A DNA stretch of 64,000 nt from an uncultured Alcanivorax sp. (GTDB taxonomy: Bacteria > Pseudomonadota > Gammaproteobacteria > Pseudomonadales > Alcanivoracaceae). Of the stretch, positions 26,011-34,903 are shown one piece after another. Position 1 is the stretch's first letter, and the number at the start of each line of letters is the position of its first letter. The position numbers and the translations under genes were made by a program. The stretch lies in assembly GCF_947258575.1 (NCBI RefSeq), contig NZ_CAMYIV010000012.1, positions 310,001-374,000 on the forward strand, given 5' to 3'. The notes beneath the pieces were generated by a model that was given only the letters and a program-made list of their open reading frames with translations, was not told the DNA's origin and did no database searches.

Positions 26011-26439
26011 ATGGCGAAAAGGATGACGAAAGCAGAGACGCAAGGTATAGCAGCCTTGATTGTGATTGCTCTTCCTATTTATGGGGCAATGAAGCTGGGA
26101 GAGTCTGTTGGTTGGGTTTCAATTGTAGCTATTGTGGCTTCAGTTGTCGGGGTGATCATTTTTGTCCGGGCCGTTCAGAAAAAACAGCGAAGAGAGTCCT
26201 TGATGGCGAAGTATAAGGATGAAGATCTTGTTTTGGCGCTTATGAATCGTTCCTTTTGGCAGGGGCAAACTGCTGAACAGCTTGTGGATTCGTTGGGTCG
26301 GCCACACTCCGTGGACTAAAAAGCCCTTAAAACCAAGAAGAAAGAAGTCTGGAAGTATAATCACCAAGGTGGTAACCGATACGGTCTTCGAATCACACTT
26401 GATAACGATCAAGTTGTAGGGTGGGACCAAAAAACATAA
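26011..26439 (+). pseudogene. Cassette 4: interrupted membrane protein gene
   Basis: ATG 26011 follows AAAGGGGGCTGA. The first 102 codons encode a protein with two membrane helices (about residues 11-28 and 36-53), then a basic segment and FWQGQTAEQLVDSLGRP. A TAA at 26317-26319 stops the frame, but the same frame continues for another 39 codons with family-like sequence (KTKKKEVWKYNHQGGNRYGL, then RITLDND and VVGWDQK) to a TAA at 26437-26439 that is part of the inverse core. I recall intact relatives in which the two parts are one protein. A single G to T change (GAA to TAA) would explain it. Confidence 0.75.
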
Positions 26440-26554
26440 CCACGATTAATGGGGTCAGCTCTTGCATCGTGCACTTGATTGAAATATTTAAGACCTGATC
26501 CCGATTTTTAGAAATCGCGCCGCGAGCGACACTCCTACGGATAGGGCGTTAATC
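26434..26554 (+). other. Degenerate attC end of cassette 4
   Basis: Inverse core ACATAAC 26434-26440 exactly complements the cassette's own core GTTATGT. No matching inner arms were found on the right, where a GGGGTCAG-type inverted repeat and part of a TAGGAGC palindrome intervene. GGGCGTTAATC at 26544-26554 looks like an attC right end and overlaps the stop codon of the next gene, but may be chance. Confidence 0.45.
26453..26504. repeat. GGGGTCAG-type inverted repeat
   Basis: GGGGTCAGCTCTT at the left and AAGACCTGATCCC at the right match at 11 of 13 positions when inverted, with TGCATCGTGCA between. I recall near-identical sequences scattered in many proteobacterial genomes, often near REP-type transposases; none is present here. 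Confidence 0.6.
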
Positions 26555-27175
26555 TCGCAGATTCTTCAGTGCGCGACAGAGGTTTTCTCTGGCTGGCAAC
26601 TCCAGCTTCTCCCTTAGCTCAGCGGTGTGATAAATCACCCCTTGATCCAGAAAACTCTCCAACACAGCGCTACGCCCTTTCCGAAACGCCGCCTCCGGCA
26701 CAAAGTCATATTCCTTCCGAATCCACCCTTCATACCGGTCGTACAATTCCGCATCTGCCCCAAGAATACTCAGGTCGATATCCTGCAGCAGGGCCATGTC
26801 CGGGTCTGTGGGAGGGTGCGGGTGGATGGTGGCCAGGATGAGTTCGTGTACTCGGGCGCGCTGTTGATCCGTGAGGTAGCTGCCAGCAAAGTGCTGGGCA
26901 AACCAGTCTGCACTGCGAGCTTCGTTATCACTGGCGCGGGGATCGTAGATTACATCATGGGCCCACAAGGCCAGTTCCAGGCTAAGCGGATCTGCGGCGA
27001 GGTGTCGGTAATGGTCCAGCCATCCCAGGCAGGCGGCGACGTGGTCCAGGGTGTGGTAGTGGCGGTGGGGCTCGCTGTAGTGGTTGACCAGTTGTTGCCA
27101 GGTGGGCTCCGGGTCAGGCAGTAGCGGGGCGACGGCGGTGCGCCATCGTTGGTGCAGGGCGGACCCGGTGGTCAT
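26549..27175 (-). CDS. HD-superfamily metal-dependent hydrolase
   Basis: The 208-residue protein fits the predicted HD phosphohydrolase family (COG4339-like): HYHTLDHVAACLGWLDHY, ALWAHDVIYDPRASDNE and LLQDIDLSILGAD supply the His, HD and Asp metal ligands. Substrate unknown. Its start overlaps the HxlR regulator stop (ATGA), so they form an operon. The stop codon lies at the edge of the integron-like array (GTTAATC), so the array may have been joined exactly to this gene's end. Confidence 0.85.
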   Translation of the reverse strand: MTTGSALHQRWRTAVAPLLPDPEPTWQQLVNHYSEPHRHYHTLDHVAACLGWLDHYRHLAADPLSLELALWAHDVIYDPRASDNEARSADWFAQHFAGSYLTDQQRARVHELILATIHPHPPTDPDMALLQDIDLSILGADAELYDRYEGWIRKEYDFVPEAAFRKGRSAVLESFLDQGVIYHTAELREKLELPARENLCRALKNLRD

Positions 27176-27633
27176 CCCGCTTCCTCCAGCGGCTTCCCAT
27201 CTTCATCCACAAACCGCACATCCCGCACGGTGAGGGTCTGACCCTGCTGGTTCTGGACGGTAACCGGCGCCAGCGGCTCTCCGGTCTGGCGGTCCACCAG
27301 CTGCATGGTGTCTTTCTCGCCGTTCCAGCGTTCGCTCCACTGGCGCAGGGCGGTGACTACCGTAAACAGGTCGCGGCCCTTGTCGGTGAGGCGGTATTCG
27401 TAGCGCTTGCCGTGCTCGCCCACGTCCACACGCACCATTACCCCGTTGTCCACCAGCCGGGTCAGGCGGTTGCAGAGGATGTTCTTGGCGATGCCCAGGT
27501 TGTGCTGGAAATCCACAAAGCGGCGGGTGCCCAGCATGGCCTGCTTGACCACCAGCAGGGACCACCAGTCACCGACCTCATTGAGGGCGCAGGCTACCGA
27601 GCAGCCCATTTCATCGAAGCGTTTGCGTGTCAT
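27172..27633 (-). CDS. HxlR family transcriptional regulator
   Basis: With the start at 27633 the protein has 153 residues and the HxlR winged-helix domain: GCSVACALNEVGDWWSLLVV, then FQHNLGIAKNILCNRLTRL and YRLTDKGRDL. An earlier ATG at 27642 adds three residues; longer frames reach into the divergent gene's promoter and were rejected. It is divergent from an old yellow enzyme gene with a strong palindrome between them, so it probably controls that enzyme and itself. Cys-19-type redox or electrophile sensing is known in some members and possible here. Confidence 0.9.
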   Translation of the reverse strand: MTRKRFDEMGCSVACALNEVGDWWSLLVVKQAMLGTRRFVDFQHNLGIAKNILCNRLTRLVDNGVMVRVDVGEHGKRYEYRLTDKGRDLFTVVTALRQWSERWNGEKDTMQLVDRQTGEPLAPVTVQNQQGQTLTVRDVRFVDEDGKPLEEAG

Positions 27634-27655
27634 GGGTGGCATTGTACGCCAGAAA

Positions 27656-27695
27656 GGTTGCATAACGAAACCAAATAAGGTTTTATTACGCAACC
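27656..27695. promoter_or_regulatory. Palindromic operator between hxlR-type gene and oxidoreductase
   Basis: GGTTGCATAACGAAACC and GGTTTTATTACGCAACC are inverted arms matching at 14 of 17 positions, spaced by six bases. The site lies just upstream of the regulator start and about 100 bases before the oxidoreductase, a typical place for an HxlR dimer site. Confidence 0.7.
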
Positions 27696-27791
27696 AAATT
27701 GAGGGCCGCCGATTGGTGGCCTCGCTGATTCTGTTGTTTTTTATCGCGCTCGCTTGAGCGCCAGAGTGAAACAAAATTCGGGAGAGTAACA

Positions 27792-28901
27792 ATGAGTGGT
27801 TCCCTGGACAGTCTGCTGCGCCCTTTTGCGCACAAATCCCTGAACCTGCGTAACCGGGTGGCCATGGCCCCCATGACCCGCACCTTCTCGCCGGGCTATG
27901 TGCCCAATGACGAGGTGGTGGGTTACTACCGCCGTCGGGCGGAAGGCGAGGTGGGCCTGATCATCACCGAGGGCACCTTTGTGGGCCACAAGGCGGCCAA
28001 CGGCTATGAGCGGGTGCCGGCGATCTACGGTGATGTGGCCATGGCGGGCTGGAAGAAGGTGGTGGATGCGGTCCACGAGGCCGGTGGCCAGATTATCCCG
28101 CAGCTCTGGCACGTGGGCTCGGTGCGCAAGCCCGGGATTGGTCCGGACAAGGACGTGCCCGGGCATTCGCCGTCCGGCCTGTTCAAGCCGGGCAAGGAAA
28201 ATGGCCACGCCATGACCCATGAGGACATCCAGGACGTGGTGCAGGCGTTTGCTGACTCCGCCAGGGCCGCCAAAGCGGTGGGCTTTGACGGGGTAGAGAT
28301 TCATGGTGCCCACGGCTATCTGCTGGACCAGTTCTTCTGGGAAGGCACCAACCAGCGCGATGACGAGTACGGTGGCTCCATCGAGAACCGCGCCCGCTTC
28401 GGCGTGGAGATCGTCAAGGCGGTCCGTGAAGCGGTAGGTGAGGAGTTCGCCATTGTGCTGCGCTTTTCCCAATGGAAGCAGCAGGATTACGACGCCAAGC
28501 TGGCCCAGAATCCGGAAGAGCTGGAACGCTTCCTGATGCCGTTCGTGGACGCCGGCGTGGATATTTTCCATGCGTCTACCCGTCGTTTCTGGCTGCCGGA
28601 GTTCGAGGGTTCCGACCTGAACCTGGCCGGCTGGACCAAGAAGATTACCGGGAAGCCCACCATTTCTGTGGGTAGCGTGGGGCTGGATGGGGATTTCCTG
28701 AACAGCCCGGAAGGCATGGGCGGCACCGCCAACCCGGCGGCGCTGGATGAGCTGACCCGACGCATGGACAACGACGAGTTCGACATGATTGCGGTGGGCC
28801 GGGCGCTGCTGCAGGACCCGAACTGGCTGCTGAAGGTGAAGGAAGGGCGTGAGGAAGAGATCGCGCCGTTTACCAAGAAAGCGTTGGGGAGCTTGAGTTA
28901 A
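27792..28901 (+). CDS. NADH:flavin oxidoreductase (old yellow enzyme family)
   Basis: The 369-residue FMN TIM barrel has NRVAMAPMTRTFS near the start, the active-site HGAHGYLLDQFF, NQRDDEYGGSIENR and the phosphate-binding VGRALLQDPNW. Such ene-reductases reduce activated C=C bonds, often in electrophile detoxification. Histidine in the fourth position (HxxH) resembles the 2,4-dienoyl-CoA/YqjM side of the family. GGGAGAGTAAC precedes the start. Regulation by the divergent HxlR protein is inferred from the operator. Confidence 0.92.
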   Translation: MSGSLDSLLRPFAHKSLNLRNRVAMAPMTRTFSPGYVPNDEVVGYYRRRAEGEVGLIITEGTFVGHKAANGYERVPAIYGDVAMAGWKKVVDAVHEAGGQIIPQLWHVGSVRKPGIGPDKDVPGHSPSGLFKPGKENGHAMTHEDIQDVVQAFADSARAAKAVGFDGVEIHGAHGYLLDQFFWEGTNQRDDEYGGSIENRARFGVEIVKAVREAVGEEFAIVLRFSQWKQQDYDAKLAQNPEELERFLMPFVDAGVDIFHASTRRFWLPEFEGSDLNLAGWTKKITGKPTISVGSVGLDGDFLNSPEGMGGTANPAALDELTRRMDNDEFDMIAVGRALLQDPNWLLKVKEGREEEIAPFTKKALGSLS

Positions 28902-28902
28902 G

Positions 28903-28936
28903 AGCTACAAGCTACAAGCTACAAGCTGCAACGCGG
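28903..28936. repeat. Heptad array F (single arm)
   Basis: Units AGCTACA (three) and AGCTGCA (one) end in ACGCGG just after the oxidoreductase stop. No inverted heptad partner is present; a terminator hairpin and a TAGGAGC palindrome follow. Confidence 0.8.
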
Positions 28937-28961
28937 ATCCGGGTTTGTCGGGTCTGATAGG

Positions 28962-28998
28962 AAAGAGGCCGCGTCCAGATGTTGGATGCGGCCTTTTT
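28962..28998 (+). terminator. Terminator of the oxidoreductase gene
   Basis: AGGCCGCGTCCA 28966-28977 pairs with TGGATGCGGCCT 28983-28994 (one G-U pair), followed by TTTTT. It belongs to the GAGGCCGCGCCCA hairpin group found with other heptad elements. Confidence 0.85.
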
Positions 28999-29010
28999 GC
29001 GTTCTACGGA

Positions 29011-29184
29011 GCCGCTGTAGGAGCGCCTCTTGAGGCGCGAACCGAGCGACAGCGAGGAAGAGATTATCAGCTGGTTCGGGTCTCTCTATCGGGAGCCCTG
29101 TTCCGTTCTGACGACCCTGATCGTCCTCCGGACGATTCCGCGTTTGCACGCGGTTCGCGGCTCAAGCGCCGCTCCTACGGCGGC
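29011..29184. repeat. TAGGAGC-type palindromic element
   Basis: Left arm 29011-29044 (GCCGCTGTAGGAGCGCC start) and right arm 29151-29184 are inverted, with a 106-base spacer that contains shorter palindromes and no gene. It separates convergent oxidoreductase and MFS genes. Confidence 0.75.
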
Positions 29185-29196
29185 CTTGTCGAGAGC

Positions 29197-30495
29197 TTAG
29201 TCCTCGCTTTGGTCCACCAGGGTCTGGTTCACCGCCAACGCCAGCAGGGTGCAGATGACGCCGGAGAGCAGGTAGACGGTGACCGACAGCAGGCCGAACT
29301 TGGCGGACAGGCCCAGGGCCACCAGGGGGGCGAAGGCGGCGCCGAACAGCCAGGCGAAGTCGGAGGTGAGGGCGGCACCGGTGTAGCGGAAGCGGCGCTC
29401 GAAGTTGGCGGTGACGGTGCCGGAGGCCTGGCCGTAGGAAATCCCCAGCAGGGCAAAGCCGAGCAGGATGAAGGTGTCCTGCATGGCCGGGCTGCCCCCC
29501 ATCAATAGCGGGGTGAGCAGGCTGAAGACGCCGATCACCGCCGCCAGGGCGCCCACGGTGGTGCGCTTGCCGATGCGCGCGGCGATCCAGCCGGAGCCGA
29601 TGGTGGCGATAATGCCCACGATGCCGCCGACGATCTGCACGGTCAGCACCTGGCCGGTGGTCTGGCTGCCCTGCAGGGCGATCCAGGACAGCGGGAAGAT
29701 GGTCACCAGGTGGAACAGGGCATAGCTGGCCAGGGCGGCGAAGGAGCCGATAAAGATGTTGTAGCCCTGCTTGCGCACCATCTCGGTGGTGCCGATGGGC
29801 TCCAGCTCGCTTTCTTCCAGGGCTTCGGTGTATTCCTCGGTGAGCACCAGACGCAGGCGGGCGAACAGGGCGACCACGTTGATGGCGAAGGCTACGAAGA
29901 ACGGGTAACGCCAGCCCCAGCCCAGGAAATCCGGGGCGCTCAGGCTGTTATAGAGAAACAGGAACAGGGCGCTGGCAATGACGAAGCCCAGCGGGGCGCC
30001 CAGCTGCCCGATCATGGCGTACCAGCTACGCTTTTCCTTTGGTGCGTTCAGGGCCAGCAGCGAGGGCAGACCATCCCAGGAGCCGCCGAAAGCCACCCCC
30101 TGCATGATGCGGAACAGGGCCAGCAGGGTAATGGCGTAGCCACCCAGCTTCTCGTACCCGGGCAGGAAGGCGATGCCGGCGGTGGCGGTGCCCAGCAGGA
30201 ACAGGGCGGCGGTGAGTTTGATGCCGCGACCCCAATGACGCTGGATGGTCATGAACAGGGCGGTACCGAAGGGCCGGGCCACAAACGCCAGGGCAAACAG
30301 GGAGAAGGAATAGAGCATGCCCTGTAGCGGGTCGGCGAAGGGGAAGAATACCTGCGGGAAGATCAGTACCGAGGCGATGCCGTAGACAAAGAAGTCGAAG
30401 TATTCGGAAGTCCGGCCGATGACCACTCCGACGGCGATTTCATTGGGCGCCACCGGGGCATGACTGGAACCGTGGGACTGCTGGGGTTGGGACAT
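29197..30495 (-). CDS. MFS transporter (metabolite:H+ symporter type)
   Basis: The 432-residue protein has about twelve membrane helices. The N-terminal VVIGRTSEYFDFFVYGIASV and the RPFGTALFM and GVAFGGSWDG segments resemble the MHS branch (shikimate, proline/betaine, alpha-ketoglutarate transporters). Substrate cannot be told. The first dozen residues are polar (SQPQQSHGSSH). It is alone, flanked by palindromic elements on both sides. Confidence 0.9.
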   Translation of the reverse strand: MSQPQQSHGSSHAPVAPNEIAVGVVIGRTSEYFDFFVYGIASVLIFPQVFFPFADPLQGMLYSFSLFALAFVARPFGTALFMTIQRHWGRGIKLTAALFLLGTATAGIAFLPGYEKLGGYAITLLALFRIMQGVAFGGSWDGLPSLLALNAPKEKRSWYAMIGQLGAPLGFVIASALFLFLYNSLSAPDFLGWGWRYPFFVAFAINVVALFARLRLVLTEEYTEALEESELEPIGTTEMVRKQGYNIFIGSFAALASYALFHLVTIFPLSWIALQGSQTTGQVLTVQIVGGIVGIIATIGSGWIAARIGKRTTVGALAAVIGVFSLLTPLLMGGSPAMQDTFILLGFALLGISYGQASGTVTANFERRFRYTGAALTSDFAWLFGAAFAPLVALGLSAKFGLLSVTVYLLSGVICTLLALAVNQTLVDQSED

Positions 30496-30522
30496 GTTGT
30501 GCGCTCGAATTTCGTGTTGGGG

Positions 30523-30674
30523 AGTTGCAAGCTACAAGCTTCAAGCTGCAAGGCGCGGTGATGGCTTCGCGGCTCTGCTCGGCCGTGCCCGCGTATTGCC
30601 CTAGGCGCGGGCACAGAATTGCTACACCGAATCAGTCTGATCGCGTTGCAGCTTGAAGCTTGTAGCTTGTAGCT
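30523..30674. repeat. Heptad inverted-repeat element G
   Basis: Left arm 30523-30558 (units AGTTGCA, AGCTACA, AGCTTCA) ends GGCGCGG. Right arm 30642-30674 is the inverse (units TGCAGCT, TGTAGCT). The core hairpin is GTGCCCGCG 30585-30593 with CGCGGGCAC 30606-30614. It lies in the divergent gap between the MFS gene and cyoA, so it is not simply a 3' terminator. Confidence 0.85.
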
Positions 30675-30779
30675 CATTCCCCTAGCACTTTAAGGCCATG
30701 GGACAAAATGTCCAATACCCGCTTCCCATTGCCTTGGCTAGAGTTCCCCTATCCCATAAGCCAACCAGAATAGCCGCCA

Positions 30780-31766
30780 ATGCAAATATTCAAATACTTG
30801 CGTGGAGTGTCGCTGACGTTGCTTGTCGCTGCCCTGCTGTCGGGTTGCGATGCAGTCGTGATGTCCCCCTCTGGTGATGTGGCAGTGCAACAGCGGGACC
30901 TGCTTGTCTGGTCCACCATCCTGATGCTGCTGGTCATCGTTCCTGTCATCGTGCTGACCTTGTGGTTTGCCTGGCGTTACCGCGCGTCAAACACCGAGGC
31001 CACCTACAAACCGGACTGGACCCATTCCACCGTGCTGGAACTGGTGATCTGGGCGGTGCCGCTGCTGATCATCATTGCCCTGGGGGCGATGACCTGGGTG
31101 TATACCCACAAGCTGGATCCCTACCGGCCGCTGGATCGCATCGACGCCAACACCCCGATCCCGGCGGATCTGGAGCCGCTCACCGTGGAAGTGGTGGCGC
31201 TGGACTGGAAGTGGCTGTTCATTTACCCGGAGCAGGGCATCGCCACGGTGAATGAGCTGGCGGCGCCGGTGGATCAGCCGATCCGCTTCAAGATCACCGC
31301 CTCCACCATGATGAATTCCTTCTTCATCCCCGCCATGGCCGGGCAGATCTACGCCATGGCCGGCATGGAGACCAAGCTGCACGGCGTGATCAACGAGCCG
31401 GGCGTCTACCAGGGCTTCTCCGCCAACTACAGTGGCGCCGGCTACTCGCACATGAAGTTCCAGTTCCATGGCCTCAGCGAGGCGGACTTCCAGGCCTGGG
31501 TGGACAAGAACAAGGCCAGCGGCAACACCCTCAGCCGTGAGGTCTACAAGGCGCTGGAAGTGCCCAGCATCAAGGACCCGGTGAAGCGCTATGCCAGCGT
31601 CGACCCGACCCTGTACCACGCCATTCTCAACCGCTGCGTGGACCCGGGCACCGTGTGCATGGAAGACATGATGTATCACAGCGGCCATGGCAAGCAGGAG
31701 GCGGATGCCGCTGAAGGGCACGACGCCCACGCCGGCCATGACGCGCATGGAGGCCACCATGAATAA
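30780..31766 (+). CDS. cyoA: Cytochrome bo3 ubiquinol oxidase subunit II
   Basis: The 328-residue lipoprotein has a leader with lipobox LLSGC (Cys 23), two membrane helices and a periplasmic cupredoxin domain. Where cytochrome c oxidases carry the Cys/His CuA ligands this protein reads YSGAGYSHMKF, with no cysteines, so it is a quinol rather than a cytochrome c oxidase. The C-terminal tail is rich in His, Glu, Gly and Asp. First gene of cyoABCD. Confidence 0.95.
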   Translation: MQIFKYLRGVSLTLLVAALLSGCDAVVMSPSGDVAVQQRDLLVWSTILMLLVIVPVIVLTLWFAWRYRASNTEATYKPDWTHSTVLELVIWAVPLLIIIALGAMTWVYTHKLDPYRPLDRIDANTPIPADLEPLTVEVVALDWKWLFIYPEQGIATVNELAAPVDQPIRFKITASTMMNSFFIPAMAGQIYAMAGMETKLHGVINEPGVYQGFSANYSGAGYSHMKFQFHGLSEADFQAWVDKNKASGNTLSREVYKALEVPSIKDPVKRYASVDPTLYHAILNRCVDPGTVCMEDMMYHSGHGKQEADAAEGHDAHAGHDAHGGHHE

Positions 31767-31906
31767 ATCCTTGCGGATTTTCCCTCTCCCCCGGCCCCTT
31801 TATTCGCTTCGCTCACCCTTCGGGCCAGCCTGCGGCTGTTCTGCGCTGCGCTGGTCCCCCAAAGGGAGAGGGGAGCAAACAAAAATTGTCGTAGCAGGTG
31901 TCGCCC

Positions 31907-33907
31907 ATGTTTGAAAACCTGGACCTGACCAAACTCATTTTCGGACGTCTCACCTGGGACGCGATTCCGTTCCATGATCCGATCATTCTGGCTACCTTCG
32001 CCGTGGTGGCAGTGGGTGGCGTGGCCATGCTGGTGGCGCTGACTCGCTACAAGCTGTGGGGGTATCTGTGGACCGAGTGGTTCACCTCCATCGACCACAA
32101 GAAGATCGGCATCATGTACATCATCCTGGGGTTGGTGATGCTGCTGCGCGGTTTCGCCGATGCCATCATGATGCGCCTGCAGCAGGCCTTCGCCTTCGGC
32201 GACAACATGGGCTATCTGCCACCGGATCACTACGACCAGATCTTCACCGCCCACGGCGTGATCATGATTTTCTTCGTGGCCATGCCGCTGGTGACCGGGA
32301 TCATGAACTACCTGATCCCGTTGCAGATCGGCACCCGTGATGTGGCCTTCCCGTTCCTGAACAACTTCAGCTTCTGGATGACCGCCGGTGGCGCCGCGCT
32401 GATGATGGTGTCCCTGTTCGTGGGCGAGTTCGCCAAGACCGGCTGGCTGGCCTATCCGCCACTATCGGGGATATTGCAGAGTCCCGGGGTGGGGGTGGAT
32501 TACTACATCTGGTCGTTGCAGATCGCCGGGGTGGGTACGCTGCTATCGGGGATCAACCTGCTGGTGACCATCGTCAAGATGCGTGCCCCGGGCATGAGCC
32601 TGATGAAGATGCCGGTGTTCACCTGGACCTCCCTGTGCACCAACGTGTTGATCGTGGCGGCCTTCCCGGTGCTGACCGCCGTGCTGGGCATGCTGACCCT
32701 GGATCGTTATCTGGGCACCGCCTTCTTCACCAACGACATGGGCGGCAACGCCATGATGTACGTGAACCTGATCTGGATCTGGGGTCACCCGGAGGTGTAC
32801 ATCCTGATCCTGCCGGTGTTCGGTATCTTCTCCGAGATCGTGGCCACCTACAGCCGCAAGCCGCTGTTCGGGTACACCTCCATGGTCTACGCCACCGTGG
32901 TGATTACCGTGCTGTCCTACCTGGTATGGCTGCACCACTTCTTCACCATGGGCTCGGGGGCCAGCGTGAACTCGTTCTTCGGGATCACCACCATGATTAT
33001 CTCGATACCGACAGGGGCGAAGATCTTCAACTGGCTGTTCACCATGTTCCGTGGCCGCATCAAGTTCGATGTGCCCATGCTGTGGACCCTGGGCTTCATG
33101 GTCACCTTCGTGATCGGTGGCATGACCGGGGTGTTGCTGGCGGTACCGCCGGTGGACTTCGTGCTGCATAACAGCCTGTTCCTGATCGCCCACTTCCATA
33201 ACGTGATCATCGGTGGCGTGCTGTTCGGTCTGTTTGCCGGTATCACTTACTGGTTCCCGAAAGCCACCGGTTACAAGCTGGATGAGTTCTGGGGCAAGCT
33301 GTCGTTCTGGTTCTGGCTGATCGGTTTCTACTTCGCCTTCATGCCGCTGTACGTGCTCGGCCTGATGGGCGTGACCCGTCGTGTCAGCCACTTCGAGGAT
33401 CAGTCCCTGCAGATCTGGTTCCAGATTGCCGCCTTCGGTGCGGTGCTGATTGCGGTGGGTATTGCGGCCTTCCTGATCCAGTTGATCGTCAGCTTCCGTC
33501 GCCGCGAAGCGCTGGCCGATGAGACCGGTGACCCGTGGGATGGCCGTACCCTGGAGTGGTCTACTTCCTCGCCGCCGCCGCCTTACAACTTTGCCTTCAC
33601 TCCGCGTGTGCACGATCTGGACGCCTGGTGGCAGATGAAACAGCACGGCTTCAAGCGCCCGGAATCCGGCTTTATCCCGATTCACATGCCCAAGGGCACC
33701 TGGGCAGGCATCGTGCTGTCGGCGATCAGCGTGGCCTGTGGCTTCGCCCTGATCTGGCACATGTGGCTGGCGGCAGCGGTGACCTTCGTGGCACTGATCG
33801 GCACCGCCATCTACCACACCTTCAATTACGACCGTGACTACTACATCCCCGCTGAGGAAGTAGAACGGATTGAAGCCGAACGAACCAAGGTGCTTGCCAA
33901 TGTCTGA
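31907..33907 (+). CDS. cyoB: Cytochrome bo3 ubiquinol oxidase subunit I
   Basis: Subunit I holds low-spin heme b and the heme o3-CuB site where oxygen is reduced. The 666-residue protein has many membrane helices with the landmarks [28 protein letters not shown] (CuB His and cross-linked Tyr) and [21 protein letters not shown] 31907 ([10 protein letters not shown]) is preferred; a GTG at 31898 in frame would add three residues. The 140-base gap after cyoA contains a CCCTCTCCC/GGGAGAGG hairpin. Confidence 0.96.
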   Translation: MFENLDLTKLIFGRLTWDAIPFHDPIILATFAVVAVGGVAMLVALTRYKLWGYLWTEWFTSIDHKKIGIMYIILGLVMLLRGFADAIMMRLQQAFAFGDNMGYLPPDHYDQIFTAHGVIMIFFVAMPLVTGIMNYLIPLQIGTRDVAFPFLNNFSFWMTAGGAALMMVSLFVGEFAKTGWLAYPPLSGILQSPGVGVDYYIWSLQIAGVGTLLSGINLLVTIVKMRAPGMSLMKMPVFTWTSLCTNVLIVAAFPVLTAVLGMLTLDRYLGTAFFTNDMGGNAMMYVNLIWIWGHPEVYILILPVFGIFSEIVATYSRKPLFGYTSMVYATVVITVLSYLVWLHHFFTMGSGASVNSFFGITTMIISIPTGAKIFNWLFTMFRGRIKFDVPMLWTLGFMVTFVIGGMTGVLLAVPPVDFVLHNSLFLIAHFHNVIIGGVLFGLFAGITYWFPKATGYKLDEFWGKLSFWFWLIGFYFAFMPLYVLGLMGVTRRVSHFEDQSLQIWFQIAAFGAVLIAVGIAAFLIQLIVSFRRREALADETGDPWDGRTLEWSTSSPPPPYNFAFTPRVHDLDAWWQMKQHGFKRPESGFIPIHMPKGTWAGIVLSAISVACGFALIWHMWLAAAVTFVALIGTAIYHTFNYDRDYYIPAEEVERIEAERTKVLANV

Positions 33908-34535
33908 AGCAACCATGACCGCTGACGTGAAAACGCAGGATGGCCAGCTGGAGTTTCTGGTGAAGGGGGATCACCACCCCCAGAACGGTACCCTGCTGGG
34001 CTTCTGGCTCTACCTGATGAGCGACTGCCTGATCTTCGCTGCCCTGTTCGCCACCTACGGTGTGTTGGCGCGCAGCTATGCGGGCGGGCCCACCGGCATG
34101 GAAGTGTTCGATCTGTCCCTGGTGGCGATCAACACCTCGTTCCTGCTGTTGTCCTCCATCACTTATGGCTTTGCCATGCTGCAGATGCAGGCCAACCGCC
34201 TGAAGGGCACCCTGTTCTGGCTGGCGATCACCGCCCTGCTGGGCGCGGCCTTCCTGGGGCTGGAGCTGTACGAGTTCTATCACCTGATCCACATCGGTGC
34301 GACGCCGCAGACCAGCGGCTTCCTCACCGCCTTCTTCGCCCTGGTGGGCACCCACGGCCTGCACGTGCTGTTTGGCATCGTCTGGCTGGTGACCCTGTTG
34401 TTCCAGCTGAAGAAGCACGGCCTGATCCCTGCCAACAAGCGTCGGGTGTTCTGTCTGTCCATGTTCTGGCACTTCCTGGACGTGGTCTGGGTGGGTGTCT
34501 TTACCTATGTCTATCTGATGGGAGTGCTGCCATGA
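33900..34535 (+). CDS. cyoC: Cytochrome bo3 ubiquinol oxidase subunit III
   Basis: The 211-residue integral membrane protein has five helices and the family segments [31 protein letters not shown] and [21 protein letters not shown] 33900 overlaps the end of cyoB by 8 bases, so the subunits are translationally coupled. A longer frame from 33870 was rejected as it lies in cyoB. Confidence 0.95.
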   Translation: MSEATMTADVKTQDGQLEFLVKGDHHPQNGTLLGFWLYLMSDCLIFAALFATYGVLARSYAGGPTGMEVFDLSLVAINTSFLLLSSITYGFAMLQMQANRLKGTLFWLAITALLGAAFLGLELYEFYHLIHIGATPQTSGFLTAFFALVGTHGLHVLFGIVWLVTLLFQLKKHGLIPANKRRVFCLSMFWHFLDVVWVGVFTYVYLMGVLP

Positions 34536-34888
34536 GTGAGCATACACACGACCACGATCACCACGAGGCGGAAGGCCCCCACGTTAGCCTGAAGGAATAC
34601 GTGATCGGCTTTGTGCTGGCGGTGATTCTTACCGTGATCCCGTTCTGGCTGGTGATGGGCAATGTCTTCGAAAGCTCCACCACCACAGCGCTGCTGATCC
34701 TGCCCTTCATGGTGGTGCAGATCGTTGTCCACATGGTGTTTTTCCTGCACATGAACTTCCATTCGGAAGGGGGCTGGAACATGCTGGCACTGATCTTCAC
34801 CCTGGTGCTGGTGTTTATCACCCTGGCCGGTTCCCTGTGGGTGATGATCAGCCTGAACAACAACATGATGCCGGGCATGATGGGGTAA
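34532..34888 (+). CDS. cyoD: Cytochrome bo3 ubiquinol oxidase subunit IV
   Basis: The 118-residue protein has a His-rich start ([17 protein letters not shown]), then three membrane helices with VVHMVFFLHMNF, as in CyoD. It overlaps cyoC by 4 bases (ATGA). It ends in NNNMMPGMMG. No cyoE (heme O synthase) follows; it must lie elsewhere. Confidence 0.94.
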   Translation: MSEHTHDHDHHEAEGPHVSLKEYVIGFVLAVILTVIPFWLVMGNVFESSTTTALLILPFMVVQIVVHMVFFLHMNFHSEGGWNMLALIFTLVLVFITLAGSLWVMISLNNNMMPGMMG

Positions 34889-34903
34889 CACCTCAGTCTC
34901 CCT

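Noticed and set aside
25911-26216. Open frame overlapping the cassette 3 attC and cassette 4 gene
   Set aside because: It runs through an attC site and out of frame with the better-supported cassette 4 gene, without any family resemblance.
30699-30714. Short palindrome GGGACAAAATGTCC before cyoA as a regulator site
   Set aside because: It is short and does not match an FNR/ANR or other box I can name; chance cannot be excluded.
31898-31906. GTG start for cyoB
   Set aside because: The ATG at 31907 fits the usual CyoB start and its spacing to a possible ribosome-binding site better.
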